12,762 nucleotides of DNA, taken from Acidithiobacillus sp. GTDB taxonomy: Bacteria > Pseudomonadota > Gammaproteobacteria > Acidithiobacillales > Acidithiobacillaceae. Position numbers and translations under genes: made by a program. Below the pieces are notes generated by a model. It ran no database searches, was not told the origin of the DNA, and worked only from the letters and a program-made list of their open reading frames with translations. The number at the start of each line of letters is the position of its first letter. The stretch's first letter is position 1. The stretch is from assembly GCA_028065135.1 (NCBI GenBank), contig JAPTWR010000071.1:3233-15994 (forward strand), written 5' to 3'. Of this stretch, positions 6,951-12,762 are shown in pieces.

Positions 6951-8243
6951 TCAGCGCGCGAAATGCAAATGCTGGCCGAGCATCTCTGGGGTGATGAATG
7001 TGACGCCGCAGGGTGTGCGGTGGAAGCGCCGGGCGTCCTCTTCGGGGTTCTCGCCTACTATCAGGCCAGACGGGATGAGGGTGCCTTTGCCCACTATCGC
7101 CTTGCGCAAGCGCACCCCTTCCCCCATGCGCACGTTGGGCAGGATTACCGAATCCTCCACCAAAGTGGAGCCGTCATCCATGCGCACGTTGGAAAACAGC
7201 AGAGAGCGGCGCACCGTCGCGCCGCTAATGATGCAGCCGCCCGAGACGGTGCTGTCGAGGGCGACGCCGCGGCGGCCGTCGTCGTCAAAGATAAACTTGG
7301 CCGGCGGGAGTTGCTCCTGAAAGGTCCAGATGGGCCAGCGACCATCGTAGAGGTCGAGGTCTGGCGTCACATGGACCAGGTCGATGTTGGTCTTCCAGTA
7401 GGCGTCCACCGTGCTCACATCACGCCAGTAACAAAGGCCTCCCTCCGCGCTGTTCACACAACTATTGCGGAAGCGGTGCGCCATGACGCGGTAGCGCGAC
7501 ACCATGTAGGGGATGACATCCTTGCCGAAGTCGTGGCTGGAATCGTGGCTGTCAGCATCGCGGATGAGTTGCGCGCAGAGGAGTTCGGTATTGAAGATGT
7601 AGATGCCCATACTGGCCAAGACGTGCCCGGGGTTGCCTGGGCTGGGGGTGGGGTCTTCCGTAAAGGCCGTCACCCGGTCTTCGTGGTTGACGGTCATTAC
7701 GCTAAAAGCCTTGGCCTCTTCGAGGGGTACATCCACGCACGCCACTGTCATGTCGGCTTGATTCTGCACGTGTTCAGCCAGCATCTGGCCGTAGTCCATC
7801 TTGTAGATGTGGTCGCCGGTGAGGATCAGCACATAGCGCGGCCTGTGGGCGTGGAGGATGTCAATATTCTGGAAGACAGCATTGGCTGTACCTTGGTACC
7901 AACCGGTATTCATGCGCTGCTGTGCGGGGAGGATTTCGATGAATTCGCTGAGTTCGCCGCGCAAGAATCCCCAGCCGAGCTGGACGTGGCGGATGAGGCT
8001 GTGGGCCTTGTACTGGGTGAGGATGCCGATGCGGCGAATCCCGGAATTGAGGCAGTTCGACAGGCAAAAATCAATGATGCGGAACTTGCCGCCAAAGGGT
8101 ACGGCCGATTTGGCCCGCCAGTCGGTGAGCGCCCCCAGGCTGCTGCCCCTCTCTCCAGCCAGTACCAACGCCAGAGTATTTTTGGTGAGATTGCTGACGA
8201 AGCGGGGTGAATTATCTACTCCGAGACTGCCTTCTTCCGACAT
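6951..8243 (-). CDS. glgC: GlgC-family (ADP-glucose pyrophosphorylase-like) protein with altered active site
   Basis: The family makes ADP-glucose from glucose 1-phosphate and ATP for glycogen synthesis. The 430-residue length and both domains are normal: an N-terminal nucleotidyltransferase domain (about 22-290) with PFGGKFRIIDF, GIRRIGILTQYKAHSL, LTGDHIYKMDY (catalytic-type Asp144) and SMGIYIF, and a C-terminal beta-helix (about 325-425) with GGCIISGATVRRSLLFS and ENPEEDARRF. Several near-invariant positions differ. The loop AGGRGTRL reads AGERGSSL (Glu31, Ser35), RAKPAV reads RAKSAV, GTADAV reads GTANAV (Asn121), and the glucose-1-phosphate motif EKP reads EDP (Asp197 for Lys). By its fold it is GlgC, but activity is doubtful. 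ATG 8243 has AAGGAG six bases upstream (8250-8255); the frame stays open to 8495 without another ribosome site. Confidence 0.85.
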   Translation of the reverse strand: MSEEGSLGVDNSPRFVSNLTKNTLALVLAGERGSSLGALTDWRAKSAVPFGGKFRIIDFCLSNCLNSGIRRIGILTQYKAHSLIRHVQLGWGFLRGELSEFIEILPAQQRMNTGWYQGTANAVFQNIDILHAHRPRYVLILTGDHIYKMDYGQMLAEHVQNQADMTVACVDVPLEEAKAFSVMTVNHEDRVTAFTEDPTPSPGNPGHVLASMGIYIFNTELLCAQLIRDADSHDSSHDFGKDVIPYMVSRYRVMAHRFRNSCVNSAEGGLCYWRDVSTVDAYWKTNIDLVHVTPDLDLYDGRWPIWTFQEQLPPAKFIFDDDGRRGVALDSTVSGGCIISGATVRRSLLFSNVRMDDGSTLVEDSVILPNVRMGEGVRLRKAIVGKGTLIPSGLIVGENPEEDARRFHRTPCGVTFITPEMLGQHLHFAR

Positions 8244-8418
8244 GATCATCTCCTTTTTTGGAACCGATGCGACCTTCCCTGTGGTTCCCGTGAATTCATG
8301 GCTCCTGCTGAGGCAGAAACGATGATCGGGACTTGGTCTTCGGTGGTTTTCTAAGGTTCTTTTGATAGGTTGTGTATGGCGTTTATTTTCGGTGTAGCCT
8401 TTACTAAAGTTGTCCACC
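8244..8418. other. Leader region of glgC
   Basis: These 175 bases lie between the winged-helix gene and glgC. They are AT-richer around 8340-8410. Apart from the glgC ribosome site (8250-8255) I see no strong sigma-70 promoter; the minus-strand TGGACA near 8410 resembles a -35 box but has no good partner at normal spacing. A promoter here remains plausible. Confidence 0.35.
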
Positions 8419-8667
8419 TCATGAGATTGCTGCATGTAATGGGGATGTTTCCGATGGTGGTAACGCCCAAACATTGATGGGTGATCCCGTGGCATTGAGG
8501 GTGCAGTGGTGTGCGTAGACCAGCCCCTGCTTTGCCAGGTCGATCATGAGATGGTTGGTACGCAGGCACGGCATGTGGGTGGCATCAGCCACTTCCTTGC
8601 AGGTCTTGGGACCAGTACGGAGGCAGCGCAGGATACGTTCCTTGTCTTTGTGGAGGGCCTCATGCAT
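8419..8667 (-). CDS. Small winged-helix DNA-binding-like protein, function unknown
   Basis: An 82-residue protein with the pattern of a winged helix: KERILRCLRTGPKTCKEVAD (first and second helices), then a recognition-helix-like LRTNHLMIDLAKQGLVY, then a short wing ending SPINVWALP. I cannot name a specific family. It has no ribosome site that I can see before ATG 8667, and an in-frame stop lies at 8685-8683, so translation may be weak or leaderless. It precedes glgC on the same strand by 175 bases and lies divergent to the comFB-like gene, so a local regulatory role for either block is possible but only inferred. Confidence 0.55.
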   Translation of the reverse strand: MHEALHKDKERILRCLRTGPKTCKEVADATHMPCLRTNHLMIDLAKQGLVYAHHCTLNATGSPINVWALPPSETSPLHAAIS

Positions 8668-8881
8668 AAAGATGATGCTAGTTCATGGAGGTCGGCTGAT
8701 GCAACTGCCGGGCTGCGTGGAATGGGGGTTACACACGCACAACAGATAAGCAGGTGCGACGACGGCCTGAACAGCAATACGTGTCGTGCCTCGATTATCC
8801 GGGAAAGAGGCTATCACCGGGCGATGGCGGTGCTATTCTGGGATATGGATAACAAAGAAAGAGATATCGGGAGGCGATCTC
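8668..8881. other. Divergent intergenic region between the winged-helix and comFB-like genes
   Basis: These 214 bases separate the leftward metabolic block from the rightward signalling block. The only candidate element I see is the extended -10 at 8831-8839 reading rightward. No clear leftward promoter, operator palindrome or ORF with a ribosome site was recognised. Confidence 0.4.
8834..8839 (+). promoter_or_regulatory. Possible extended -10 promoter of the comFB-like gene
   Basis: TGCTATTCT (8831-8839) fits an extended -10 (TGn plus TATTCT, differing from consensus at two bases). The -35 position at 17-base spacing is CTATCA (8811-8816), a poor match. It would start the message about 36 bases before the comFB-like ATG. 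Confidence 0.35.
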
Positions 8882-9196
8882 ATGAACAAGCCAATAAATC
8901 TGTATGAGTCGTTAGTAGAAGAGGCGCTTTTGTCCATGGCTGATGGTGATGAAAAAGGTGTGCTTTGTGATGCCGCTGCCATGGCCCTGAACGATCTTCC
9001 GCCCCATTATCACTGTCGATCAGAAAGCATGTCCTTCATAACCCCTGCGGAATGGGAGGATTGGCGTTTCCAGGCGCAGGAATCGGTACGCAAGGCACTG
9101 GCCTATGTGCGCCGTTACCCCAGGCCGCAAAGGTTATGGGGTTTGAGGGAGCATTCCAGTGAAATGCCGGATATGGATGCCGGTACGCGGGAATAA
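8882..9196 (+). CDS. ComFB-family protein, predicted cyclic-dinucleotide receptor
   Basis: A 104-residue cytoplasmic protein. Features of the late-competence ComFB family are the N-terminal helix NLYESLVEEALL (6-17), the core DAAAMALNDLPPHYHCR (30-46, family pattern D-[IV]-A-x-x-ALN-x-LPP-x-Y) and a closing helix QESVRKALAYVRRYPR (66-81). Proteins of this family in Bacillus were first linked to competence, and members in cyanobacteria have been reported to bind c-di-GMP or c-di-AMP. The Cys cluster of the Bacillus form is absent, as in many proteobacterial members. ATG 8882 follows GGGAGG by six bases; the frame's earlier start at 8786 has no ribosome site. It is followed by a c-di-GMP turnover enzyme on the same strand, which supports a receptor role. 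Family assignment rests on motif recognition only. Confidence 0.75.
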   Translation: MNKPINLYESLVEEALLSMADGDEKGVLCDAAAMALNDLPPHYHCRSESMSFITPAEWEDWRFQAQESVRKALAYVRRYPRPQRLWGLREHSSEMPDMDAGTRE

Positions 9197-9219
9197 TGCA
9201 CCTGTAGGGGCTGCGTGGA

Positions 9220-9248
9220 CTGACACATAACGTGATCATGGCTTTTAT
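9220..9248 (+). promoter_or_regulatory. Possible sigma-70 promoter for the GGDEF-EAL gene
   Basis: CTGACA (9220-9225, five of six to the -35 consensus) and TTTTAT (9243-9248, four of six to the -10) are spaced by 17 bases. The pair lies 24 bases after the comFB-like stop and about 235 bases before the TTG start of the sensor enzyme, giving a long leader that contains the 31-codon ORF. Confidence 0.4.
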
Positions 9249-9352
9249 TTCCGCAAATACAAGAACAGCTTATGCTTGGATGCAGCAAGGCCCCACGAGT
9301 ACAAAAAAATATGATCATGCGAGGGCGCCGGACGTGGTGAATGGGAGGAATA

Positions 9353-9448
9353 ATGAACGGTGGCCTGGATACAGTTGCAGCAGTGGGGTACCTATATGTA
9401 CGGCACTACGCTCACAGAAACCATCAAGAGGCTGGCTTGGGGCGATGA
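9353..9448 (+). CDS. Possible 31-residue small protein or leader peptide
   Basis: ATG 9353 is preceded by a strong GGGAGGAA site (9343-9350) at good spacing. The ORF reads MNGGLDTVAAVGYLYVRHYA and then a basic, His-rich tail before TGA at 9446-9448. It ends 34 bases before the TTG start of the GGDEF-EAL gene, in a different frame. I recognise no family. It could be a real small protein, a translated leader that influences the next gene, or the remnant of a longer gene. The ribosome site is the main argument for it. Confidence 0.35.
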   Translation: MNGGLDTVAAVGYLYVRHYAHRNHQEAGLGR

Positions 9449-9468
9449 CTGATAGATACCTGATTTGC

Positions 9469-9475
9469 GGGGAGG
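9469..9475 (+). promoter_or_regulatory. Ribosome binding site that selects a TTG start
   Basis: GGGGAGG lies seven bases before TTG at 9483. The next in-frame ATG, at 9531, has no such site, and the TTG at 9465 lies upstream of it. This decides the start of the GGDEF-EAL gene and predicts TTG initiation. Confidence 0.7.
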
Positions 9476-9482
9476 TTTTGGT

Positions 9483-12191
9483 TTGAAAGGCACCCCGAAA
9501 ATTCCTGCATTTCTCACCCGTCCAATCACCATGCCTTCCTATCGGCGAGCCATGTCTCTGGCCTTTTGGGGGACGTTAGTAGGGGTATTGGGTTTTTCCG
9601 GATGGTATGCATGGTTTTCCTGGCATCGCTATGAACAGAACAGCCAGTATCGCCTGATGCTGGAATCCGACATGGTCGCGACAGTCGCGCAGAAGCTGCT
9701 GGACGGCCACGCCTCAGGGCTCCAGTTTTTGGGGGTGCAGTTACAGCGCGCAGACGCACTCCATCATCCGCGCCGCGCCCGGACGCTCCTGCTCGATTAT
9801 CAGAAGGCCACCCCGGATATCGCCAGCGCGAATCTCATCGCCCCGAATGGCCAGGTCATTGCCTCCACGGCCGTACCGGCGGGGAAGCCGCTCCCGGATT
9901 TTCATAACGATCCGGCCATCTGGCCGGGGTTTCAGAAAGTCTTACAGACACATGGCATGTGGGCCTATCACCCGCTGCGTGGTCCGCTGGTGGGCGATCA
10001 TTGGGTCATCCGCCTGAGTCGTACGGTGTTCTCCCCGGCGGGGAAACCCTTGTTTGTGGTGGCCACGCCGCTGCGCTTCAATGGTATAGAAGACTTCCTG
10101 AGCCATCTGCCCTTGCGCGCGGGAACGGCTGTCGGTCTGATCCGGAGTGACTTTTATATTGAAGGGCGCTGGCCCGTACCCCAGGGTAATCTCTCCAAGA
10201 TGCTTTCCCATCCCGTACCCACAGAAGGAGCCTTGCGGAAAGCCTTGCAGCGTGCCCCCCATGCACGTCAAGGATCTTATGCAGGCTTCGTCGCGGTGGG
10301 GCAGACCTATCGCTTTGGAGCCTTTACGCGTTTGAGCCATTATCCATTGACCGCTTTCGTTTCCATCCCCAGGGATCAATGGCTGGCCGCCTGGTGGCGA
10401 CGACAGATTGAATACCCTCTGGTCTTTCTGCTCATCACTTTGGGATTCGGCTTGGCTGCCTATCGACGCATCCTCTTCCTGGATCGCCGATGGGATGTGC
10501 AACGCCAGACCTTCGAGCGGACTCTGACCACGCAGGCCACCCACGACGGACTGACCAACCTACCCAACCGCGATGGCCTGCGATTGGTATTTGATCAGGC
10601 GTTAGCCCGTGCTGAACGGCAAGAACGGTTGTTAGCCGTGGGCTTCTTGGATCTGGATGCGTTCAAGCCAGTCAATGATACCTACGGACACGCTGCCGGT
10701 GACGACCTGCTGAAAGAAATAGCCCGCCGCCTGCAAGACGCCGTGCGGCGAACGGATACCGTGGCGCGACTGGGCGGCGATGAGTTTGTGCTGCTGCTGG
10801 AAGGCTTGCGCGGTATGGATGAACTGGATCAGATCCTGACCCGTCTCCAGGCCACGACAGCACAGCCCTTCAACATCAAGGGGGAAATGGTCAGTATCCA
10901 GGCGAGTCTGGGGCTGACTATCTATCCCTTCGACGAGGCTGACGCCGACCTGCTCCTGCGGCACGCGGATCAGGCCATGTATGCGGCCAAGGCGCGTCCT
11001 GGTCGGGCGAGCGAAGGTTGGGTGCAGCTCTATCACCCGGATATCGGCACCATCACCATGGGCGATGAAGTATTGCGCCAGGATTTCCTGCGGGCTTTGG
11101 TAACCGGAGAGGTGACGCTACGCTATCAGCCCCTGGTGGCCCTGGCGACGGGCCGGGTGGCAGGCCTCGAGGCATTGACCCGCTGGCACCGGGAGGGACG
11201 GGAGGTCTACCCCGACCGATTCCTCCCGTCCCTTGGCGTGCGGGAACGTCATGCGCTGGGGCGTTTCGTGCTGCAAACGGGGCTGCAGCAACTTGCGCAA
11301 TGGCGGGCTTACACCCCGCGAGGGGAACCTGGACCGAATCTCTTCCTCAGCATCAATGTCACTCCGGAAGAGCTCGACAGTCCCGGATTTGCCGATACGG
11401 TCTTTGGTATCCTGGCTTCCCAGCCGGATATACCCCCGGAATCCTTAGTACTGGAGGTGCTGGAGATTGGGGAAATCCTCGAACAGAAGATCGCCCTGGA
11501 ACATCTGCGACGGCTGCGGAGCGCGGGTGTCAAAATCGCGCTGGACGATGTGGGGAGCGCCTACGCCTCGCTCCTACGGCTCAAAAACCTGCCCATTGAC
11601 GAGATCAAAATCGATCAGGGTTTCATCCGCGAGCTATCGAACAAACCCCAGGACCTGATCTTTGTCGAGAGTCTCATCAACCTGGGTTTGGGCATGAACG
11701 TCATGATCACTGTGGAAGGGGTGGAAACCGAAGAGCACATCGCCCTTCTGCGCGAGATGGAAGTCGACTACCTCCAGGGATATGCCATTGCCAGGCCGAT
11801 GGAGGCGGAGGCGGTTGCTGATTTTGTGCGTACCTTTATCCTCGGCGCCGGGGATGCGGACACACCGATGCTGGCCCTGTACCAGCATCTGGGATGGGTG
11901 CATGCGGCAGAAGAGTCCGCAATGAATCATGGGGGTTACGAAAATGCGGAACTGGCTGCCTGTCCGATCTCGACTTGGCTGCACGCGCATGCGCCAGAAC
12001 TACCCGGGGTAGAGGCATTGCTGGCCGAGCACGAGATAGTGCATACGCTGGGGCAAGAAATCTTCCAGGTACGGCAAAGCGGAACGCGCGAGGAACTCCA
12101 TCGGCTACTCGGGCAACTGCATGAGCATAGCCACCGATTTCAGGAAGGGCTGGGGCAGGCGGTGAGGGTTATGCGAGACAATGTAGCATAG
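9483..12191 (+). CDS. Membrane sensor diguanylate cyclase / phosphodiesterase (Cache-GGDEF-EAL-CZB)
   Basis: A 902-residue inner-membrane protein predicted to make and/or degrade c-di-GMP. Numbering from TTG 9483: transmembrane helix about 25-45; periplasmic region about 54-304 resembling a double Cache sensor (IASANLIAPNGQVIAST near 113-129); second helix about 311-330. The GGDEF domain (about 350-508) has THDGLTNLPNR, an intact GGDEF (431-435) and an I-site RRTD (422-425) five residues before it. The EAL domain (about 529-784) has EALTR with Glu563, plus Asn625, Glu658, Glu661, Asp688-Asp689, Lys709, Glu745 and Gln765, all expected catalytic or metal residues; loop 6 reads DDVGSAYAS instead of DDFGTGYSS. 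The C-terminal 795-899 fits a CZB zinc-binding domain: HLGW (His802), CPISTW (Cys827) and HEIVH (His850, His854). The globin gene follows after 25 bases. Confidence 0.9.
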   Translation: MKGTPKIPAFLTRPITMPSYRRAMSLAFWGTLVGVLGFSGWYAWFSWHRYEQNSQYRLMLESDMVATVAQKLLDGHASGLQFLGVQLQRADALHHPRRARTLLLDYQKATPDIASANLIAPNGQVIASTAVPAGKPLPDFHNDPAIWPGFQKVLQTHGMWAYHPLRGPLVGDHWVIRLSRTVFSPAGKPLFVVATPLRFNGIEDFLSHLPLRAGTAVGLIRSDFYIEGRWPVPQGNLSKMLSHPVPTEGALRKALQRAPHARQGSYAGFVAVGQTYRFGAFTRLSHYPLTAFVSIPRDQWLAAWWRRQIEYPLVFLLITLGFGLAAYRRILFLDRRWDVQRQTFERTLTTQATHDGLTNLPNRDGLRLVFDQALARAERQERLLAVGFLDLDAFKPVNDTYGHAAGDDLLKEIARRLQDAVRRTDTVARLGGDEFVLLLEGLRGMDELDQILTRLQATTAQPFNIKGEMVSIQASLGLTIYPFDEADADLLLRHADQAMYAAKARPGRASEGWVQLYHPDIGTITMGDEVLRQDFLRALVTGEVTLRYQPLVALATGRVAGLEALTRWHREGREVYPDRFLPSLGVRERHALGRFVLQTGLQQLAQWRAYTPRGEPGPNLFLSINVTPEELDSPGFADTVFGILASQPDIPPESLVLEVLEIGEILEQKIALEHLRRLRSAGVKIALDDVGSAYASLLRLKNLPIDEIKIDQGFIRELSNKPQDLIFVESLINLGLGMNVMITVEGVETEEHIALLREMEVDYLQGYAIARPMEAEAVADFVRTFILGAGDADTPMLALYQHLGWVHAAEESAMNHGGYENAELAACPISTWLHAHAPELPGVEALLAEHEIVHTLGQEIFQVRQSGTREELHRLLGQLHEHSHRFQEGLGQAVRVMRDNVA

Positions 12192-12216
12192 CGGCATAAA
12201 ACAGGAGGCTGGAATA

Positions 12217-12762
12217 ATGGACCAACATGAACGTGAAGATGACGGTCAAAAGTCGGTGCCCACTTCCGATAGCAAGGCGGCGGAGGAACTGATCATCTCC
12301 GCAGGGGGCGATGTGGTTGGAAGTACCCGCAGGCGACTCAGCATGATCGACCCTTACGATCGTGTTGATGTCTGGCTCAACGCCGTGAAGGAGCTGCTGT
12401 GCTATTACAGCGAGACCGTGGTTGCGAACTTTTACGACACCCTAATGCGTGCCGAGGCATCGGCGCATATCCTGAGTCTCCTTTCAGATGCCGAAATGGC
12501 CCATCTCAAGACCAGCCAGGTGCGTTACCTGACGCAGGTTCTCTCACCGGGCATCAGCCGGGAAAAGCATATGTCCATGGCCAGAGAGGCCGGCTTGCGC
12601 CACACCTGGATCGGATTGCCCGCAGACATTCTGGCCCAATCCTTTCAGGTCTATCGCGCCGTTCTGGAAGATACCATCAATTCTGATTTGGCCAACAGTG
12701 TCACGCTGCAGTCCATCATCATGGAGCGCCTCAGCAATGACCTCTCATGGCAACTCATGGCC
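12217..12762 (+). CDS. Globin-coupled sensor domain protein, N-terminal part (cut by window edge)
   Basis: The frame is open for 182 residues to the window end. After a polar N-terminus, residues about 50-175 match the sensor globin of DosC-type signalling proteins: YYSETVVANFYDTLM (63-77), then GLRHTWIGLPADILAQSF (126-143). His129 aligns with the proximal haem ligand in the pattern H-x-x-[IW]-G-[IL]-P of that family, followed by YRAVLEDTI. Such domains bind haem and sense oxygen, and in proteobacteria often drive a GGDEF or EAL output; the output domain here lies beyond 12762. ATG 12217 has AGGAGG (12203-12208) eight bases upstream and lies 25 bases after the GGDEF-EAL gene, so the two are probably co-transcribed. 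No membrane segment or signal peptide is seen. Confidence 0.8.
   Translation, partial: MDQHEREDDGQKSVPTSDSKAAEELIISAGGDVVGSTRRRLSMIDPYDRVDVWLNAVKELLCYYSETVVANFYDTLMRAEASAHILSLLSDAEMAHLKTSQVRYLTQVLSPGISREKHMSMAREAGLRHTWIGLPADILAQSFQVYRAVLEDTINSDLANSVTLQSIIMERLSNDLSWQLMA

Noticed and set aside
6615..8210. 531-codon open frame on the plus strand
   Set aside because: Most of it is antisense to glgC, which is well supported on the minus strand. The part before 6951 has no recognisable protein motif and no good ribosome site.
8244..8495. Longer N-terminus for the GlgC-like protein
   Set aside because: The extra residues have no family similarity, overlap the winged-helix gene and lack a ribosome site, while ATG 8243 has AAGGAG at six bases.
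9233..9319. Eight-base direct repeat TGATCATG (9233-9240 and 9312-9319)
   Set aside because: It is short, built on a self-complementary TGATCA core that also occurs at the glgC start, and has no third copy or regular spacing, so chance is the simplest explanation.
9465..9482. Upstream TTG start for the GGDEF-EAL protein
   Set aside because: The ribosome site at 9469-9475 lies inside this stretch, so translation from 9465 would start before the site; TTG 9483 is correctly spaced.
9232..9486. 84-codon plus-strand ORF whose stop overlaps the TTG start of the GGDEF-EAL gene
   Set aside because: The TTGA overlap looks like coupling, but the GTG/ATG start has no ribosome site, the composition is not protein-like, and the better-supported 31-codon ORF lies in another frame of the same stretch.

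Overview
The window looks like chromosome of an acidophilic, chemolithoautotrophic gammaproteobacterium-like organism. Acidithiobacillus is the best guess, inferred from the combination of DoxX-type membrane proteins, a glycogen / oxidative pentose phosphate cluster, and several c-di-GMP modules in a moderately GC-rich sequence. No rRNA or other marker gene is present, so the genus is an inference. I see no tRNA, rRNA, CRISPR array, integrase or intact insertion sequence.

Left two thirds (1-8667): every supported gene reads leftward on the minus strand. In transcription order they are a small winged-helix protein (8419-8667), a GlgC-family protein (6951-8243), a 741-base gap without a recognisable gene, an alpha-glucan phosphorylase (3693-6209), a DoxX/NDH-2 fusion (1496-3679), a short-type 6-phosphogluconate dehydrogenase (517-1437) and the first 172 codons of glucose-6-phosphate dehydrogenase (running off the left edge). 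From glgP to zwf the gaps are 13, 58 and 0 bases, so these four are very probably one transcript. Read as a pathway, stored glucan is phosphorolysed, passed (through a phosphoglucomutase not in the window) to the two NADP-type dehydrogenases of the oxidative pentose phosphate route, and the reduced cofactor is oxidised at the membrane by the NDH-2 module. That module has Gln instead of the usual Glu at the residue that selects NADH, so it may accept NADPH. The GlgC-like protein lacks several residues that are nearly invariant in ADP-glucose pyrophosphorylases and may be a regulatory or inactive paralogue.

Right third (8882-12762): all genes read rightward and concern cyclic-dinucleotide signalling. 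A ComFB-family protein (8882-9196), a family reported to bind cyclic dinucleotides, is followed by a possible 31-codon ORF. Next comes a membrane-bound GGDEF-EAL protein with a periplasmic Cache-like sensor and a C-terminal CZB-type zinc-binding domain (9483-12191). After 25 bases begins a protein with a globin-coupled sensor domain (12217 to the right edge), whose output domain lies outside the window. Together they suggest a receptor plus two sensory enzymes responding to a periplasmic ligand, zinc or redox state, and oxygen or another haem ligand.

The two blocks are divergent, with a 214-base region (8668-8881) between them. Nothing in the sequence proves they are functionally linked, but both biofilm decisions and glycogen turnover respond to carbon and energy status.
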